Part shown: positions 24,732 to 34,685 of the stretch, in pieces | How positions within the stretch are numbered: position 1 is the first letter of the stretch | Layout: every line of letters starts with the position of its first letter | Source: Streptomyces sp. NRRL B-24484 | Lineage (GTDB): Bacteria; Actinomycetota; Actinomycetes; Streptomycetales; Streptomycetaceae | Reading direction: 5' to 3' | DNA: 64,000 bases | Assembly (NCBI RefSeq): GCF_000717715.1 | Contig: NZ_JOAI01000054.1 | Coordinates: forward strand, 3,725 to 67,724 | Notes under the pieces: generated by a model | Database searches by the model: none | What the model was told of the DNA's origin: nothing | Seen by the model: only the letters and a program-made list of their open reading frames with translations | Program-made: the position numbers and the translations under genes

Positions 24732-25693
24732 CGTGCGTCGGCTCCGTCCGTCCCGGTGCGGACGGCCCGCACCACGCCCCAGATCGCCGAGCGGTCCGCG
24801 GCGGCGAGCCCCGGCCCGGCGGGGCCCGGCTCGCGGAGGCTGCGGACGACCGCGACGCCGCCCGGCCGCACCGCGTGCTCGACGGCGGCGCGCAGCCGCC
24901 GGGCGAACTCCGGCCCCGGCCCGTCCACCACGTTGGAGAGGGTCACCGCGTCGTAGCTGCCGGCGGCGGAGCGCTCCAGGTGTTCGACGACCTCGCCGAG
25001 CAGCAGCCGCACCTGCGCGCCGCCGGCCGTGAGGTCGGTGGCGCCGGGGCGTTCGCGGCCGAGCAGCAGCCGCCAGGCCCAGTCGTTGGCCGCGTTGGGG
25101 TGCCGGGCGACCGTCCGGGCGATCCGCCGGAGCAGGACGCGGTCGAAGCCGCGCGGCAGGGCGCAGCGGAAGCCCGGTCGCAGTGCGGCGGCGAGTGCGC
25201 CCGCGGGGCGCAGGGCGCCGGCGGCGAGCAGCCGCAGCCCCGGGCCGTCGAACTCGGCCGCCCAGCGGCGGCGCTGCTCGGCGGGGTCGTCGAGGTGCAG
25301 GAAGCCGGTGACCGCGGCGGTCCGCCAGGCGGGCAGCAGGGCGGCGGCCGTGGCGCGGCCGAGTCCGGTCAGCCGTTCCGCGGTGCCGGTGAGCGCGGGT
25401 GCGCCGTCCTCCAGGCGGGCCCGGGCGTAGGCGAGCTGGACGGGGTTCAGGTCGAGCGCGGTGACCTCGTACCCGGCCGCGGCGAGGGCGGCGGCGGTGT
25501 CCCCGGCGGAGGCGATGCAGAGCACCCGGGCGCCGGGCGGCGGGAAGAGCGAGAGTTCGACGGCCGGGTCCTCGTACATCCGGCCGAAGAGCACCCGGGG
25601 GCGCCGGGCCGGTCCGGCGAGCAGGCGGCCGGCCCGCCACGGCGTGCCCGCGCTGCGGGACGGCCCGGGGCGTGCGGCGGGGGAGGGGTTCAC
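24728..25693 (-). CDS. BtaA-like (DUF3419) 3-amino-3-carboxypropyl transferase
   Basis: A 321-residue protein resembling BtaA, which moves the 3-amino-3-carboxypropyl group of SAM to diacylglycerol in betaine-lipid synthesis. Visible family-type features: YEDPAVELSLFPP, SAM site VLCIASAGDTAAALAAAGYE with acidic strand end TALDLNPVQLAYAR, HPNAANDWAWRLLLGRE in the middle, and AVTLSNVVDGPGPEF before the last strands. It is somewhat shorter than the BtaA proteins I recall. The start is GTG 25693 and the gene is coupled at both ends (GTGA with the DoxX-like gene, ATGA with DUF2071). A different acceptor from diacylglycerol is possible. Confidence 0.7.
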   Translation of the reverse strand: MNPSPAARPGPSRSAGTPWRAGRLLAGPARRPRVLFGRMYEDPAVELSLFPPPGARVLCIASAGDTAAALAAAGYEVTALDLNPVQLAYARARLEDGAPALTGTAERLTGLGRATAAALLPAWRTAAVTGFLHLDDPAEQRRRWAAEFDGPGLRLLAAGALRPAGALAAALRPGFRCALPRGFDRVLLRRIARTVARHPNAANDWAWRLLLGRERPGATDLTAGGAQVRLLLGEVVEHLERSAAGSYDAVTLSNVVDGPGPEFARRLRAAVEHAVRPGGVAVVRSLREPGPAGPGLAAADRSAIWGVVRAVRTGTDGADAR

Positions 25694-26097
25694 CGGGCCA
25701 CCGCCCACCGCGGTCCGGCCTCCGCGGGGCGCCGGGCGGCGACCAGCCAGATCAGTGCGAGGAAGGCGATGTCCTGGACGACGAGCCGGCCCGGCTCGGG
25801 GATGTGCTCCGCGCCCACCAGCAGTCCGCCGGTGTTGAAACCGGCCACCAGGACGGTCTGCACGACCGCGGCGGCGTACGGGCGGTGTCCGAGCAGTACC
25901 CAGGCGCCGAGCGCGACCTCGGCGAGGCCGATGGCGACGAGCAGCGGTGTGACCGCGCCGGCGGGCAGCAGCGGCAGCCCCTCGACGATGGCGCGCTGGT
26001 CCGCCCGGCCGGGGAAGACCTTGCACCAGAAGCCCTCGTACCACCACATCAGTGCGACCGCGGCGGCCGGGAGACGGGTTCTTCCGATGTCGGCCAC
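25690..26097 (-). CDS. DoxX-like membrane protein, first gene of the operon
   Basis: A 135-residue protein with four hydrophobic segments in DoxX-like spacing: MWWYEGFWCKVFPGRADQ after helix 1, LLVAIGLAEVALGAWVLLG, VVQTVLVAGFNTGGLLV and VVQDIAFLALIWLVA. The fold is shared with DoxX/SURF4 quinone-associated proteins; no enzyme activity can be claimed. The start is GTG 26097, preceded by GGAGGAGAGG. It is the promoter-proximal gene of the five-gene unit running to 22529. A perfect palindrome about 100 bases upstream is the likely control site. Confidence 0.78.
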   Translation of the reverse strand: MADIGRTRLPAAAVALMWWYEGFWCKVFPGRADQRAIVEGLPLLPAGAVTPLLVAIGLAEVALGAWVLLGHRPYAAAVVQTVLVAGFNTGGLLVGAEHIPEPGRLVVQDIAFLALIWLVAARRPAEAGPRWAVAR

Positions 26098-27865
<1,768 letters not shown>

Positions 27866-27876
27866 CCGCTGCTGCG

Positions 27877-27909
27877 CACGGGTGCACCTCCCCGGGGGGT
27901 GCACCCGTG
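27877..27909. terminator. Bidirectional terminator after guaB1
   Basis: Twelve-base perfect stem CACGGGTGCACC/GGTGCACCCGTG with nine-base loop, between convergent guaB1 and the DUF5995 gene. Confidence 0.85.
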
Positions 27910-27914
27910 GTGCG

Positions 27915-28592
27915 TCACTCGACGGGGGTGAGCAGCGCCCGGCTGACCATGCCGACCGAACGGGACAGCGCCGCGGCCACCGCGTCCTCCACCAGCGGGG
28001 AGTGCCGCAGCTCCCACAGCGCGAGCACGCTCGCCCAGGCCGCCTCCCGGGCCCGGTCGATGCTCCACACCCCGACCACGTGCAGCAGCCGGTCGGCCGC
28101 GTGCAGGTCGTCCGGGCAGGGCAGCAGTTCCTCCCGCACCTCGGCCTCCACCTGCGCCAGCACGTCGTTGATCCGGTGGTAGTCCGCGCGGACGTCCTCC
28201 GGCTCCTGGCCGAGCAGCCGGCAGGTGTCCAGGACGGACAGCGGGAGGTCGTTCTCGATGTGCGCGTTCATCCCGGCCAGCGCGAACTGCAGCGGGTGGA
28301 GGCCCGGCCGGCCGCGCAGTTCGAACAGCGGCCGCCAGCAGTGCGCCGGGCGCCGGCCGCTCGCCGCGGCCTCCACCGCCTCCAGGTAGCGGGCCGCGAA
28401 CACCGCGTCCAGCTCGGACATGCCGGCCGGGTCGGCGAAGTAGCCGTCCGCGAGCCGCTCGGCCACCAGCCGGGTCACCCGCAGGTACACGTGGTTGAAC
28501 ACCCCGACGCCGTCACCGGCCGGGATGGTCGCCTGCAACCGCTCCATCCGGTCGATCACCTGGTCGACCGTCAGGGCCTCGCTGATCGTCAT
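27915..28592 (-). CDS. DUF5995 family protein
   Basis: A 225-residue, mostly helical soluble protein: it opens VIDRMERLQATIPAGDGVGVFNHVYL and contains FAARYLEAVEAA, PLQFALAGMNAHIENDLPLS and GVWSIDRAREAAW. The pattern (GMNAHINxDL) matches the DUF5995 family, whose members occur across actinobacteria without a known function; histidine-rich helices could bind a metal. The start is ATG 28592 with GGAAGG about 11 bases upstream; a second ATG at 28613 is possible. A 13-bp direct repeat (CCGGGCAGATC, 28619 and 28632) lies immediately upstream. Confidence 0.75.
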   Translation of the reverse strand: MTISEALTVDQVIDRMERLQATIPAGDGVGVFNHVYLRVTRLVAERLADGYFADPAGMSELDAVFAARYLEAVEAAASGRRPAHCWRPLFELRGRPGLHPLQFALAGMNAHIENDLPLSVLDTCRLLGQEPEDVRADYHRINDVLAQVEAEVREELLPCPDDLHAADRLLHVVGVWSIDRAREAAWASVLALWELRHSPLVEDAVAAALSRSVGMVSRALLTPVE

Positions 28593-28618
28593 GGTGTCCG
28601 CAGCCTTCCGCATCGGGG

Positions 28619-28644
28619 CCGGGCAGATCATCCGGGCAGATCGT
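28619..28644. repeat. 13-bp direct repeat CCGGGCAGATC(A/G)T, two copies
   Basis: Copies at 28619-28631 and 28632-28644, head to tail, just upstream of the DUF5995 start. Could be a short duplication or paired half sites. Confidence 0.6.
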
Positions 28645-28870
28645 CTGATGGTAGGTCAGTGTGCGACGCATGCCCAGAAGCCGCGCTCGGCGAGTCCTGC
28701 GCGCCCGTGCCCGGTCCCGCACGCCCCACGGTGAGGCCCGCGCGCCCCGTGGCGGGACGTCCGGCCGGAAGCCCGGCGGGAACGGCGTCCGGCTGGTAGA
28801 TGTCGGGGAGGACGGGGCGCACCCCGGACCGCCCGCAGACCCGGACCGTGACGAGGGGACGGACGAGACC

Positions 28871-29461
28871 ATGACCCGCCTGACCGTGGCGATGCAGATC
28901 TCCATCGACGGCTGCGTCGACAGCAGCCTGCCGGAGGGCGACTGGCAGCTGTGGAACTGGGGCCCCGACTGGCCGTGGAGCGCCGACCTCCGCGCCTCCT
29001 TCAACGGACTGCTCGCGGGCGCCTCGGGCATCCTGCTCAGCCGGCCGATGGCCGACGAGGGGTACCTGGCGCACTGGGCCCGGACGGCCGAGCAGCACCC
29101 CGCCGACCCCGACTGGGAGTTCAGCCGGGCCACCGGCGCCCTGCCCAAGTTCGTCGTGAGCCGCACCGGCCGGCCGCTGCAGGACTGGCCGCGGACCACC
29201 GTGCTCAACGGCCCGCTCGCCGACACCGTCGCCCGCGCGAAGAAGGAGGCCGGCGGCGACCTGGTCTGCTTCGGCGGCGCGGGACTCGTCTCGTCGCTGC
29301 TCCGCGAGGACCTGGCCGACGAGCTCCGGCTGTTCACCAACCCCGGCTTCGCCGGCACCGGCGCCCGCATCTTCGGCCCCTGGCTCGCCGGACGCCGCTA
29401 CCGCGCCACCGACTCGACCGCCCACGCCTGCGGCATCGTCGAGACCCGCTGGGCCGGGTAG
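28871..29461 (+). CDS. Dihydrofolate-reductase-like (RibD C-terminal type) protein
   Basis: A 196-residue protein of the RibD_C/DHFR-like family: TVAMQISIDGCVDS at the N-terminus, GILLSRPMADEGY, PKFVVSRTGRP, and the NADPH loop CFGGAGLVSSLLREDL near residues 135-152. Such stand-alone proteins are NADPH-dependent reductases of unknown substrate, not confirmed riboflavin enzymes. The start is ATG 28871. Apparently monocistronic. A second, different member of the family lies at 40020-40589. Confidence 0.85.
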   Translation: MTRLTVAMQISIDGCVDSSLPEGDWQLWNWGPDWPWSADLRASFNGLLAGASGILLSRPMADEGYLAHWARTAEQHPADPDWEFSRATGALPKFVVSRTGRPLQDWPRTTVLNGPLADTVARAKKEAGGDLVCFGGAGLVSSLLREDLADELRLFTNPGFAGTGARIFGPWLAGRRYRATDSTAHACGIVETRWAG

Positions 29462-29550
29462 CGGCCCTCGGCCCCACTGGCTGGCGGGGTGGCCGTCGGA
29501 GCGGCGGTCTAGGGTGGCCCGCGCCGCCGTCCGCACCGCAAGGACCTCCC

Positions 29551-30642
29551 GTGATCGAAGCCCGCCTCGTCGCCGCCCTCCCGGCACCCCTGCGCACCGC
29601 CGGCGCGGGAGCTCCCGAAGTGGTCGGCCCGCCCGGCCGGCGCGTACTGCTGCAACGCGACGACGCAGAACTGGTCGCCGTCCGGCTGGACGAGGCGGCC
29701 GTCCCCGGCGAGCGCGTGAGCTTCCCCGCGCCCTGGCCGCGGCGGTACGGCACCGCCACCGTCGCCCCCGACCTCGGCCTCGCCGTGTTCGCGGGCACGC
29801 ACGCCCTGCGCGCCGTCGACCGGACGGGTGCGGTGCGCTGGGAGATCCGCCACGGCTGCTGGGAGGACGGCTGCTTCGGACTGCACACGTCCTTCGAGGA
29901 GTACGGCGGCACGGACGACCACCGCCGGCCGAACAGCGGCTCCGCCGCCTTCTCCTCCGCCGGCTCACTGCTCTGGGCGCACGTCCGCACGGAGGCCGGC
30001 GAGGAGGACTGGGACGACCACGCCTGGGAGGAGTGGCTGCTCGTCGACCCCGCCGACGGCCGCGTCCTCGCCCGGACCGGCCTCCCGACCGCGGCCGAGG
30101 CCTCCTCGCACGTCCCGCACCCCGACCCGGCCCGGATGGGCCTCGGCATCGGCGAGGGCCAGGACGGCGTACCGCTGTACCGGGGCCGCTGGGACGGCAC
30201 CGCCATGACGGCCGTCCCGGTCGGCGACGGCGAGTGCATCCCGCAGGCGGTCAGCCCCTCGGGGGAGCGGCTGCTGACCGTGAGCCACTACCAGGAGAGC
30301 CTGCGCATGCACCGTACGGCGGACGGCTCCGACACCGCGTGCCTGGACGCCGACGGAGCCGTGCCCCGGCACCCCGCCGCCCCGGACCGGGACGCCCCCC
30401 GCTGGGACCACCGGGGCGGCTTCCTCGACGAGGCGCACGTCCTCGCCGGCACCGCCGAGAGCGACGAACCGTACGGCCGGCCGCGGCACTGGCTGCTCTC
30501 CGCCGACCCGCTCGCCGTCCTCGACGAGATCGGATACCCCGTCCCGCCCTCCGGCGCCCCGACGCCGCTCGGCAACGGCACCTGGACGACCCTCGCCGAC
30601 CCGCCGCACACCCTGAACGTCTGGCGCCTGCCGCCTGCGTGA
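29551..30642 (+). CDS. Beta-propeller-like hypothetical protein
   Basis: A 363-residue soluble protein with repeated strand patterns of a WD40/PQQ-like propeller: VAPDLGLAVFAGTHALRAVD, SAAFSSAGSLLWAHVR, EWLLVDPADGRVLARTGL, AVSPSGERLLTVSHYQESLR, HWLLSADPLAVL. No signal peptide and no catalytic motif. The start is GTG 29551, preceded by AAGGACC; a TAGGGT hexamer at 29509-29514 may be the -10 box. I do not know a function. An inverted repeat at 30755-30780 follows about 110 bases after the stop. Confidence 0.7.
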   Translation: MIEARLVAALPAPLRTAGAGAPEVVGPPGRRVLLQRDDAELVAVRLDEAAVPGERVSFPAPWPRRYGTATVAPDLGLAVFAGTHALRAVDRTGAVRWEIRHGCWEDGCFGLHTSFEEYGGTDDHRRPNSGSAAFSSAGSLLWAHVRTEAGEEDWDDHAWEEWLLVDPADGRVLARTGLPTAAEASSHVPHPDPARMGLGIGEGQDGVPLYRGRWDGTAMTAVPVGDGECIPQAVSPSGERLLTVSHYQESLRMHRTADGSDTACLDADGAVPRHPAAPDRDAPRWDHRGGFLDEAHVLAGTAESDEPYGRPRHWLLSADPLAVLDEIGYPVPPSGAPTPLGNGTWTTLADPPHTLNVWRLPPA

Positions 30643-30754
30643 GGCCGAAGGGAACGGGTGCACCGCACAGGGGTGCGGTGATGCGGGCCACCGTCCACCT
30701 CGGGACGCGACCCACGGCGTCCTGTCACCCACCCCCGAACTGCACACCGGCCCC

Positions 30755-30780
30755 GGCCCTACGGCCGCGGTCGTAGGGCC
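30755..30780. promoter_or_regulatory. Inverted repeat GGCCCTACG-n8-CGTAGGGCC
   Basis: A nine-base perfect dyad, followed directly by AAGGGCCCCGGGGCC. It is about 110 bases after one gene and 68 before the next, so it may be a terminator for the first or an operator for the SDR gene. Confidence 0.45.
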
Positions 30781-30847
30781 AAGGGCCCCGGGGCCACCGG
30801 GCCGGCGGCCGATCCGGCCGGGGCGGGTGCGGGACGAGAGTGAGGGC

Positions 30848-31618
30848 ATGGACACCGCCGCTGCACCGGCAGCCACCGACACCCCGCAGACCCCGCCCGT
30901 CGCCGTCGTCACCGGAGCCTCCCGCGGGCTCGGTCTGGAACTCGCCCGCGCCCTCGCCCGGGGCGGCTGGCAGCTGGTGATCACCGCCCGGAACACCGCC
31001 GAACTCGCCGCCGCCGAGGCCGAACTCGCGGCCGTCACCAAGGTCGCCGCCCCCGCCGGCTCGGTCGTCGACGACGACCACCGCGAACGTCTGGCCGAGG
31101 CCGCGGCGGCCCTCGGCGGCGCCGCCCTGCTCGTCAACAACGCCTCCACCCTGACCGGTTACGACCTCGACGGCGCAGCGCTGCCCGCCCTGGCGGACTT
31201 CCCGTTGCCCGGCCTGCTGGAGACCTTCGAGGTCAACGTGCTCGGCCCGATCGCCCTCACCCAGCTGCTGCTGCCCCAGCTGCGCGCCCACCGCGGCGCC
31301 GTCCTCAACATCAGTTCCGACGCGGCCGTCGAGGCCTACCCCGGCTGGGGCGGGTACGGCGCGTCCAAGGCCGCGCTCGACCACGCCTCCGCCGTCCTCG
31401 CCACCGAGGAACCGGCCGTCGCCGTCTGGTCCGTGGACCCCGGCGACATGCGCACCCGGATGCACCAGGAGGCCTTCCCCGGCGAGGACATCTCCGACCG
31501 GCCGCTGCCCGCCACGGTCGTCCCCGCCCTGCTCGGCCTGGTCCGCGACCGCCCCGCCGCCGGGCGCTACCGCGCGGCCGACCTGCCCGCCGGCGCCCCG
31601 ACCCCGGCCGGTGAGTGA
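30848..31618 (+). CDS. Short-chain dehydrogenase/reductase (classical SDR)
   Basis: A 256-residue NAD(P)-dependent oxidoreductase with all classical SDR elements: TGASRGLG (cofactor loop, about residue 25), NNAS, catalytic Ser in LNISSDAA and YGASK as the YxxxK motif. Substrate unknown. The start is ATG 30848 after GTGAGGGC. Its stop is one base from the QueA-like start, so the two genes form a tight pair. This may be historical rather than functional, since the second gene resembles a tRNA-modifying enzyme. Confidence 0.87.
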   Translation: MDTAAAPAATDTPQTPPVAVVTGASRGLGLELARALARGGWQLVITARNTAELAAAEAELAAVTKVAAPAGSVVDDDHRERLAEAAAALGGAALLVNNASTLTGYDLDGAALPALADFPLPGLLETFEVNVLGPIALTQLLLPQLRAHRGAVLNISSDAAVEAYPGWGGYGASKAALDHASAVLATEEPAVAVWSVDPGDMRTRMHQEAFPGEDISDRPLPATVVPALLGLVRDRPAAGRYRAADLPAGAPTPAGE

Positions 31619-31619
31619 G

Positions 31620-32684
31620 ATGGCGACCGCCGTGGACCCCGGCTACGACTTCACCGTCCCGTCCGAACTCTCCGCCCGGGCGCCCGCCGAGGCCCGCGGC
31701 CTGACCCGGGACGGCGTCCGCCTCCTGGTCGGCCGCAGGCAGGGCACCGCCACCTCCCACCACCGTTTCACCGACCTGCCCGACCTGCTGCGCCCCGGTG
31801 ACCTGCTGGTGGTGAACAACTCGGCCACCCTGCCCGCCGCACTCACCGGCACCCTCCCGGACGGCACCGGGGTCGCCGTGCACCTCTCCTCGGCCCAGCC
31901 CGACCCGCGGGGCCACCACCTCGTCGAGCTGCGCCGGCCCACCGCGCACGCCACCGCCCCCTGGGAGCCCGGCACGTCGCCCGCCCGGCCGGCCCTGCGG
32001 ATCGCCCTGCCCGGCGGGGCCGACGCCGAGCTCACCGCGCCGTTCACCCCGCGGCTCTGGCACGCCCGCCTCACCCTGCCCGGCGAACTCACCGGATACC
32101 TCGCCCGGCACGGCCGCGCCGTCCGCTACGGATACGTGGACCGCGACTGGCCGATCGAGGCCTACCAGACGGTGTTCGCCGCCGTTCCCGGCAGCAGCGA
32201 AATGCCCAGCGCCGCTCGGCCGTTCACCACCGACACGGTGGCCCGGCTGGTCTCCCGCGGCATCCTCGTCGCCCCGATCACCCTGCACACCGGGGTGGCC
32301 TCCCCGGAAGCGCACGAAGCCCCCTACGCCGAGCGGTACTCCGTCCCCGAGCCCACCGCCCGGCTGGTCGGCCACGTCCGCGCCGAGGGCGGCCGGGTGA
32401 TCGCCGTCGGCACGACCGCCGTCCGCGCCCTCGAATCCGCCGCCGACCACGACGGGCACGTCCGCGCCGCCGACAGCTGGACCGACCTCGTCATCACCCC
32501 CGCGCGCGGCGTCCGCGCCGTCGACGGCCTGCTCACCGGCCTCCACGAGCCGCTCGCCTCCCACCTCCTCATGCTCGAAGCCGTCGCCGGCCGCCCCCTG
32601 CTCACCCGCTGCTACGCCGAGGCCCTCGAACACCACTACCTCTGGCACGAGTTCGGCGACGTCAACCTCCTCCTCCCCGACTGA
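31620..32684 (+). CDS. QueA-like S-adenosylmethionine:tRNA ribosyltransferase-isomerase family protein
   Basis: A 354-residue protein homologous to QueA over its full length: GDLLVVNNSATLPAAL near the start, GRVIAVGTTAVRALESAA, VDGLLTGLHEPLASHLLML and a closing CYAEALEHHYLWHEFGDVNL. QueA transfers the ribosyl part of SAM to 7-aminomethyl-7-deazaguanine in tRNA. Several positions differ from typical QueA (NNSATLPA in place of NNTRVIPA), so it may be a paralogue with another substrate. The start is uncertain: ATG 31620 follows the SDR stop by one base; GTG 31611 is the alternative. No other queuosine gene is in the window. Confidence 0.8.
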   Translation: MATAVDPGYDFTVPSELSARAPAEARGLTRDGVRLLVGRRQGTATSHHRFTDLPDLLRPGDLLVVNNSATLPAALTGTLPDGTGVAVHLSSAQPDPRGHHLVELRRPTAHATAPWEPGTSPARPALRIALPGGADAELTAPFTPRLWHARLTLPGELTGYLARHGRAVRYGYVDRDWPIEAYQTVFAAVPGSSEMPSAARPFTTDTVARLVSRGILVAPITLHTGVASPEAHEAPYAERYSVPEPTARLVGHVRAEGGRVIAVGTTAVRALESAADHDGHVRAADSWTDLVITPARGVRAVDGLLTGLHEPLASHLLMLEAVAGRPLLTRCYAEALEHHYLWHEFGDVNLLLPD

Positions 32685-32767
32685 CCGGCGGCGGCCCCGG
32701 CGGTGCGAAAACCCGGTGGTGCGGGCCGACGCCGCCCTGCAACGATGCGGGCCGACGGAAGGACGAC

Positions 32768-33327
32768 GTGCGGTTCGACGAGGCCGTGCGGGCGCGGCAG
32801 CGGGACGTCCCGCTCAGGTACGCGCTGGTCGGCGGGGAGTGGGACGGGGAGCAGACGCTCTGGGCCGGGTGCGCCGACATGGACGGGCTGTCCGTGGACC
32901 GGGTTCCCCGGCGCGAGACCCTCACGCTGGTCGGGTGCCGTCCGGCCGGCCGGCTGCTGAAGGCGGCCGACCGCGCGCGGCGAGAACCGGTCGAGCTGGG
33001 CCACCTGTTCGTCCCGGTGGGATTCCCGGACGGCCACCCGGACGCGTGGGACGGCAGGTTCGTCACCGACGTCCCCGGCTTCCGCTGCGCGCTGGGCGAA
33101 GCGGTCGCCGGTCCGGGCCGGCACCCCCACCAGTGCTGGGGATGCTCCTGGGCCGTTCCTGCGGCGGCGAGGAGATCCGGGGGCCGTTCACCCTGATCCG
33201 GCACGACGCGGACACGGCCCGTCGGGCCCTGGACGGCGTCAGTGTCGACCCGGCGGGCGAACTCCCCTACGTCGAGCACGTGGTGCGATTCCTGGAGGAG
33301 ACGGGCGTCACCGGCGTCCTGCGCTGA
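32768..33327 (+). pseudogene. Hypothetical gene interrupted by an apparent frameshift
   Basis: From ATG 32768 the frame encodes a plausible protein (RFDEAVRARQRDVPLRYALV, LGHLFVPVGFPDGHPDAWDG, FVTDVPGFRCALGEA) up to about 33115, then degenerates to Arg/Ser/Ala-rich sequence and stops at 33196. The frame one base back continues with protein-like sequence (GEEIRGPFTLIRHDADTA, VDPAGELPYVEHVVRFLEE) to a stop at 33327. A single lost base around the CCCCC run at 33123-33127 would explain this. Either a young pseudogene or a sequencing error in a GC-rich run. No family recognised. Confidence 0.6.
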
Positions 33328-33350
33328 CCGAGGGGCTGCGGCGCGGCAGC

Positions 33351-34220
33351 TCAGCCGAGGTCGGCCGGGACCGTCACGAGCGGGCACCGGGAGCGGTGCA
33401 GCAGCCCGTGCGGGACGGAGCCGAGGCGCAGGCCGGTGAAGCCGCCGCGGCCGCGGCGCCCGACGACCAGGGCCAGCGCGTTCTCGGAGGCCGCGGCGAG
33501 CTGCTCCACCGGATGGCCGGTGAGCACCTCCTGGGTGAGCCGGACGTCGGGGTGCAGGGCGGTGCGGCCGGCGGTGGCCTCGTGGAGCTGCCGCCGGATC
33601 TCCTGGGTCGCGGTCGCCTTGTCGATCGGCAGGATGGTCGGCGCCTGCCACACCCAGACGGCGCGCAGTTCCGCCCCCCGCCGGGCCGCCGCGTCGAAGG
33701 CGAAGTCGATGGCCGCGTCGGAGCCCTCGCTGCCGTCCACGCCGACGACGACGTACGGCGGCTCCTCGGCGGCCTGCTCCTCATCCCGGACGATCACCAC
33801 CGGGCACGGTGCCTGGGCGGTGACCGGGAGGATGACCGAGTAGGTGCTGAGCACCGCCTCGATCCGGGAGAGCCCGCGGGTGCCGAGGACGACCATCTCG
33901 GCGCTGGCGGCCCGCCGGCAGATCACCTGCCCGGGCTGCCCGTCGGCGAGGACGACGCTGAGGTCGAGCCCCGAGTACCGCTCCTCGACGGCGAGCCGGG
34001 CCTCGCCGAGCGCCGCCTCGCCGGCCTCGTGCATCGCGGTGCGGTGGTGGCCCTCGTCGAAGCCCCGGTAGTCACGGCTGCTCGGGGGCACGGCGTGCAC
34101 GAGCCGTAGCGGCAGGCCCCGGCGGACGGCCTCGTCGGCGGCCCAGGCGAGGGCCGCGGAGGCCGGGTCCCCGGCGTCGACGCCGACCACGACCGGGCGG
34201 CTTCCCACGGCTGACGTCAT
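33351..34220 (-). CDS. Tandem-domain universal stress protein
   Basis: A 289-residue protein with two UspA domains (about 8-148 and 160-289). Each starts with a V(V)VGVD strand (RPVVVGVDAGDPAS; PYVVVGVDGSEGS). Each carries an ATP-binding type G-loop: VVLGTRGLSRIEAVLSTYS and VVGRRGRGGFTGLRLGSVP, close to G-2x-G-9x-G-S. ATP binding is therefore expected. The start is ATG 34220 with GGAGGAG three to four bases away. Tandem USPs are typical of hypoxia/dormancy regulons in actinobacteria. Upstream (about 34366) is a partial match to the dyad seen before the CBS-BON gene. Confidence 0.9.
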   Translation of the reverse strand: MTSAVGSRPVVVGVDAGDPASAALAWAADEAVRRGLPLRLVHAVPPSSRDYRGFDEGHHRTAMHEAGEAALGEARLAVEERYSGLDLSVVLADGQPGQVICRRAASAEMVVLGTRGLSRIEAVLSTYSVILPVTAQAPCPVVIVRDEEQAAEEPPYVVVGVDGSEGSDAAIDFAFDAAARRGAELRAVWVWQAPTILPIDKATATQEIRRQLHEATAGRTALHPDVRLTQEVLTGHPVEQLAAASENALALVVGRRGRGGFTGLRLGSVPHGLLHRSRCPLVTVPADLG

Positions 34221-34467
34221 GGCTCCTCCAGCGGTGTCCGGAGCAGGAACGGCGGCGGCCGGCCGTGCTGCACGGCGTCCGACATGCGGCGACGGGAAGG
34301 GGCTACCCGCTTCTCGCGGATCCTGATTGCGCGGTGCACGGTTCTGGCCGCTACCCCGCGTCTTCCTGGGGCCCTTCCCGTCCCCTTCAGTCCACCACCA
34401 CCTCCGGGTTTGCGCGAGCCGCCACGCCCTGTGACCGCCGCACCCGCCGCGGCGTAGCCTGGCGGGC

Positions 34468-34680
34468 ATGGACGAGGAGCCGCTCGGGCCGCACGCCCGG
34501 CAGCAGACGCACCGGCCCGACGCGCAGGACGAGGGCGGCGAACCCGCCTGCCTGCTGGCACTGCTCTGCCCGTCCTGCGACGCCGTGCCGGAGGGCGCCG
34601 GCAGCGTGCGGTGCTGGCGCTGCGGCGCGGACCTGCGGGAACGCGGCGGGGACGGCCGGGGCGCCGCGGACCGGCCGTAA
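34468..34680 (+). CDS. Small zinc-ribbon protein
   Basis: A 70-residue acidic and hydrophilic protein with two CxxC pairs (LLCPSCDAVP and VRCWRCGADL) that can bind one zinc ion as a rubredoxin-like knuckle pair. No other domain. The start is ATG 34468; only a weak GGCGGGC precedes it. It is divergent from the tandem USP gene and six bases from the convergent hydrolase gene. Function unknown. Confidence 0.6.
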   Translation: MDEEPLGPHARQQTHRPDAQDEGGEPACLLALLCPSCDAVPEGAGSVRCWRCGADLRERGGDGRGAADRP

Positions 34681-34685
34681 CGCCT

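Noticed and set aside
30755..30795. A DevR box upstream of the SDR gene
   Set aside because: GGGCC-AA-GGGCCC is present but sits within a perfect inverted repeat that could simply terminate the previous gene, and the SDR is not a typical dormancy gene.
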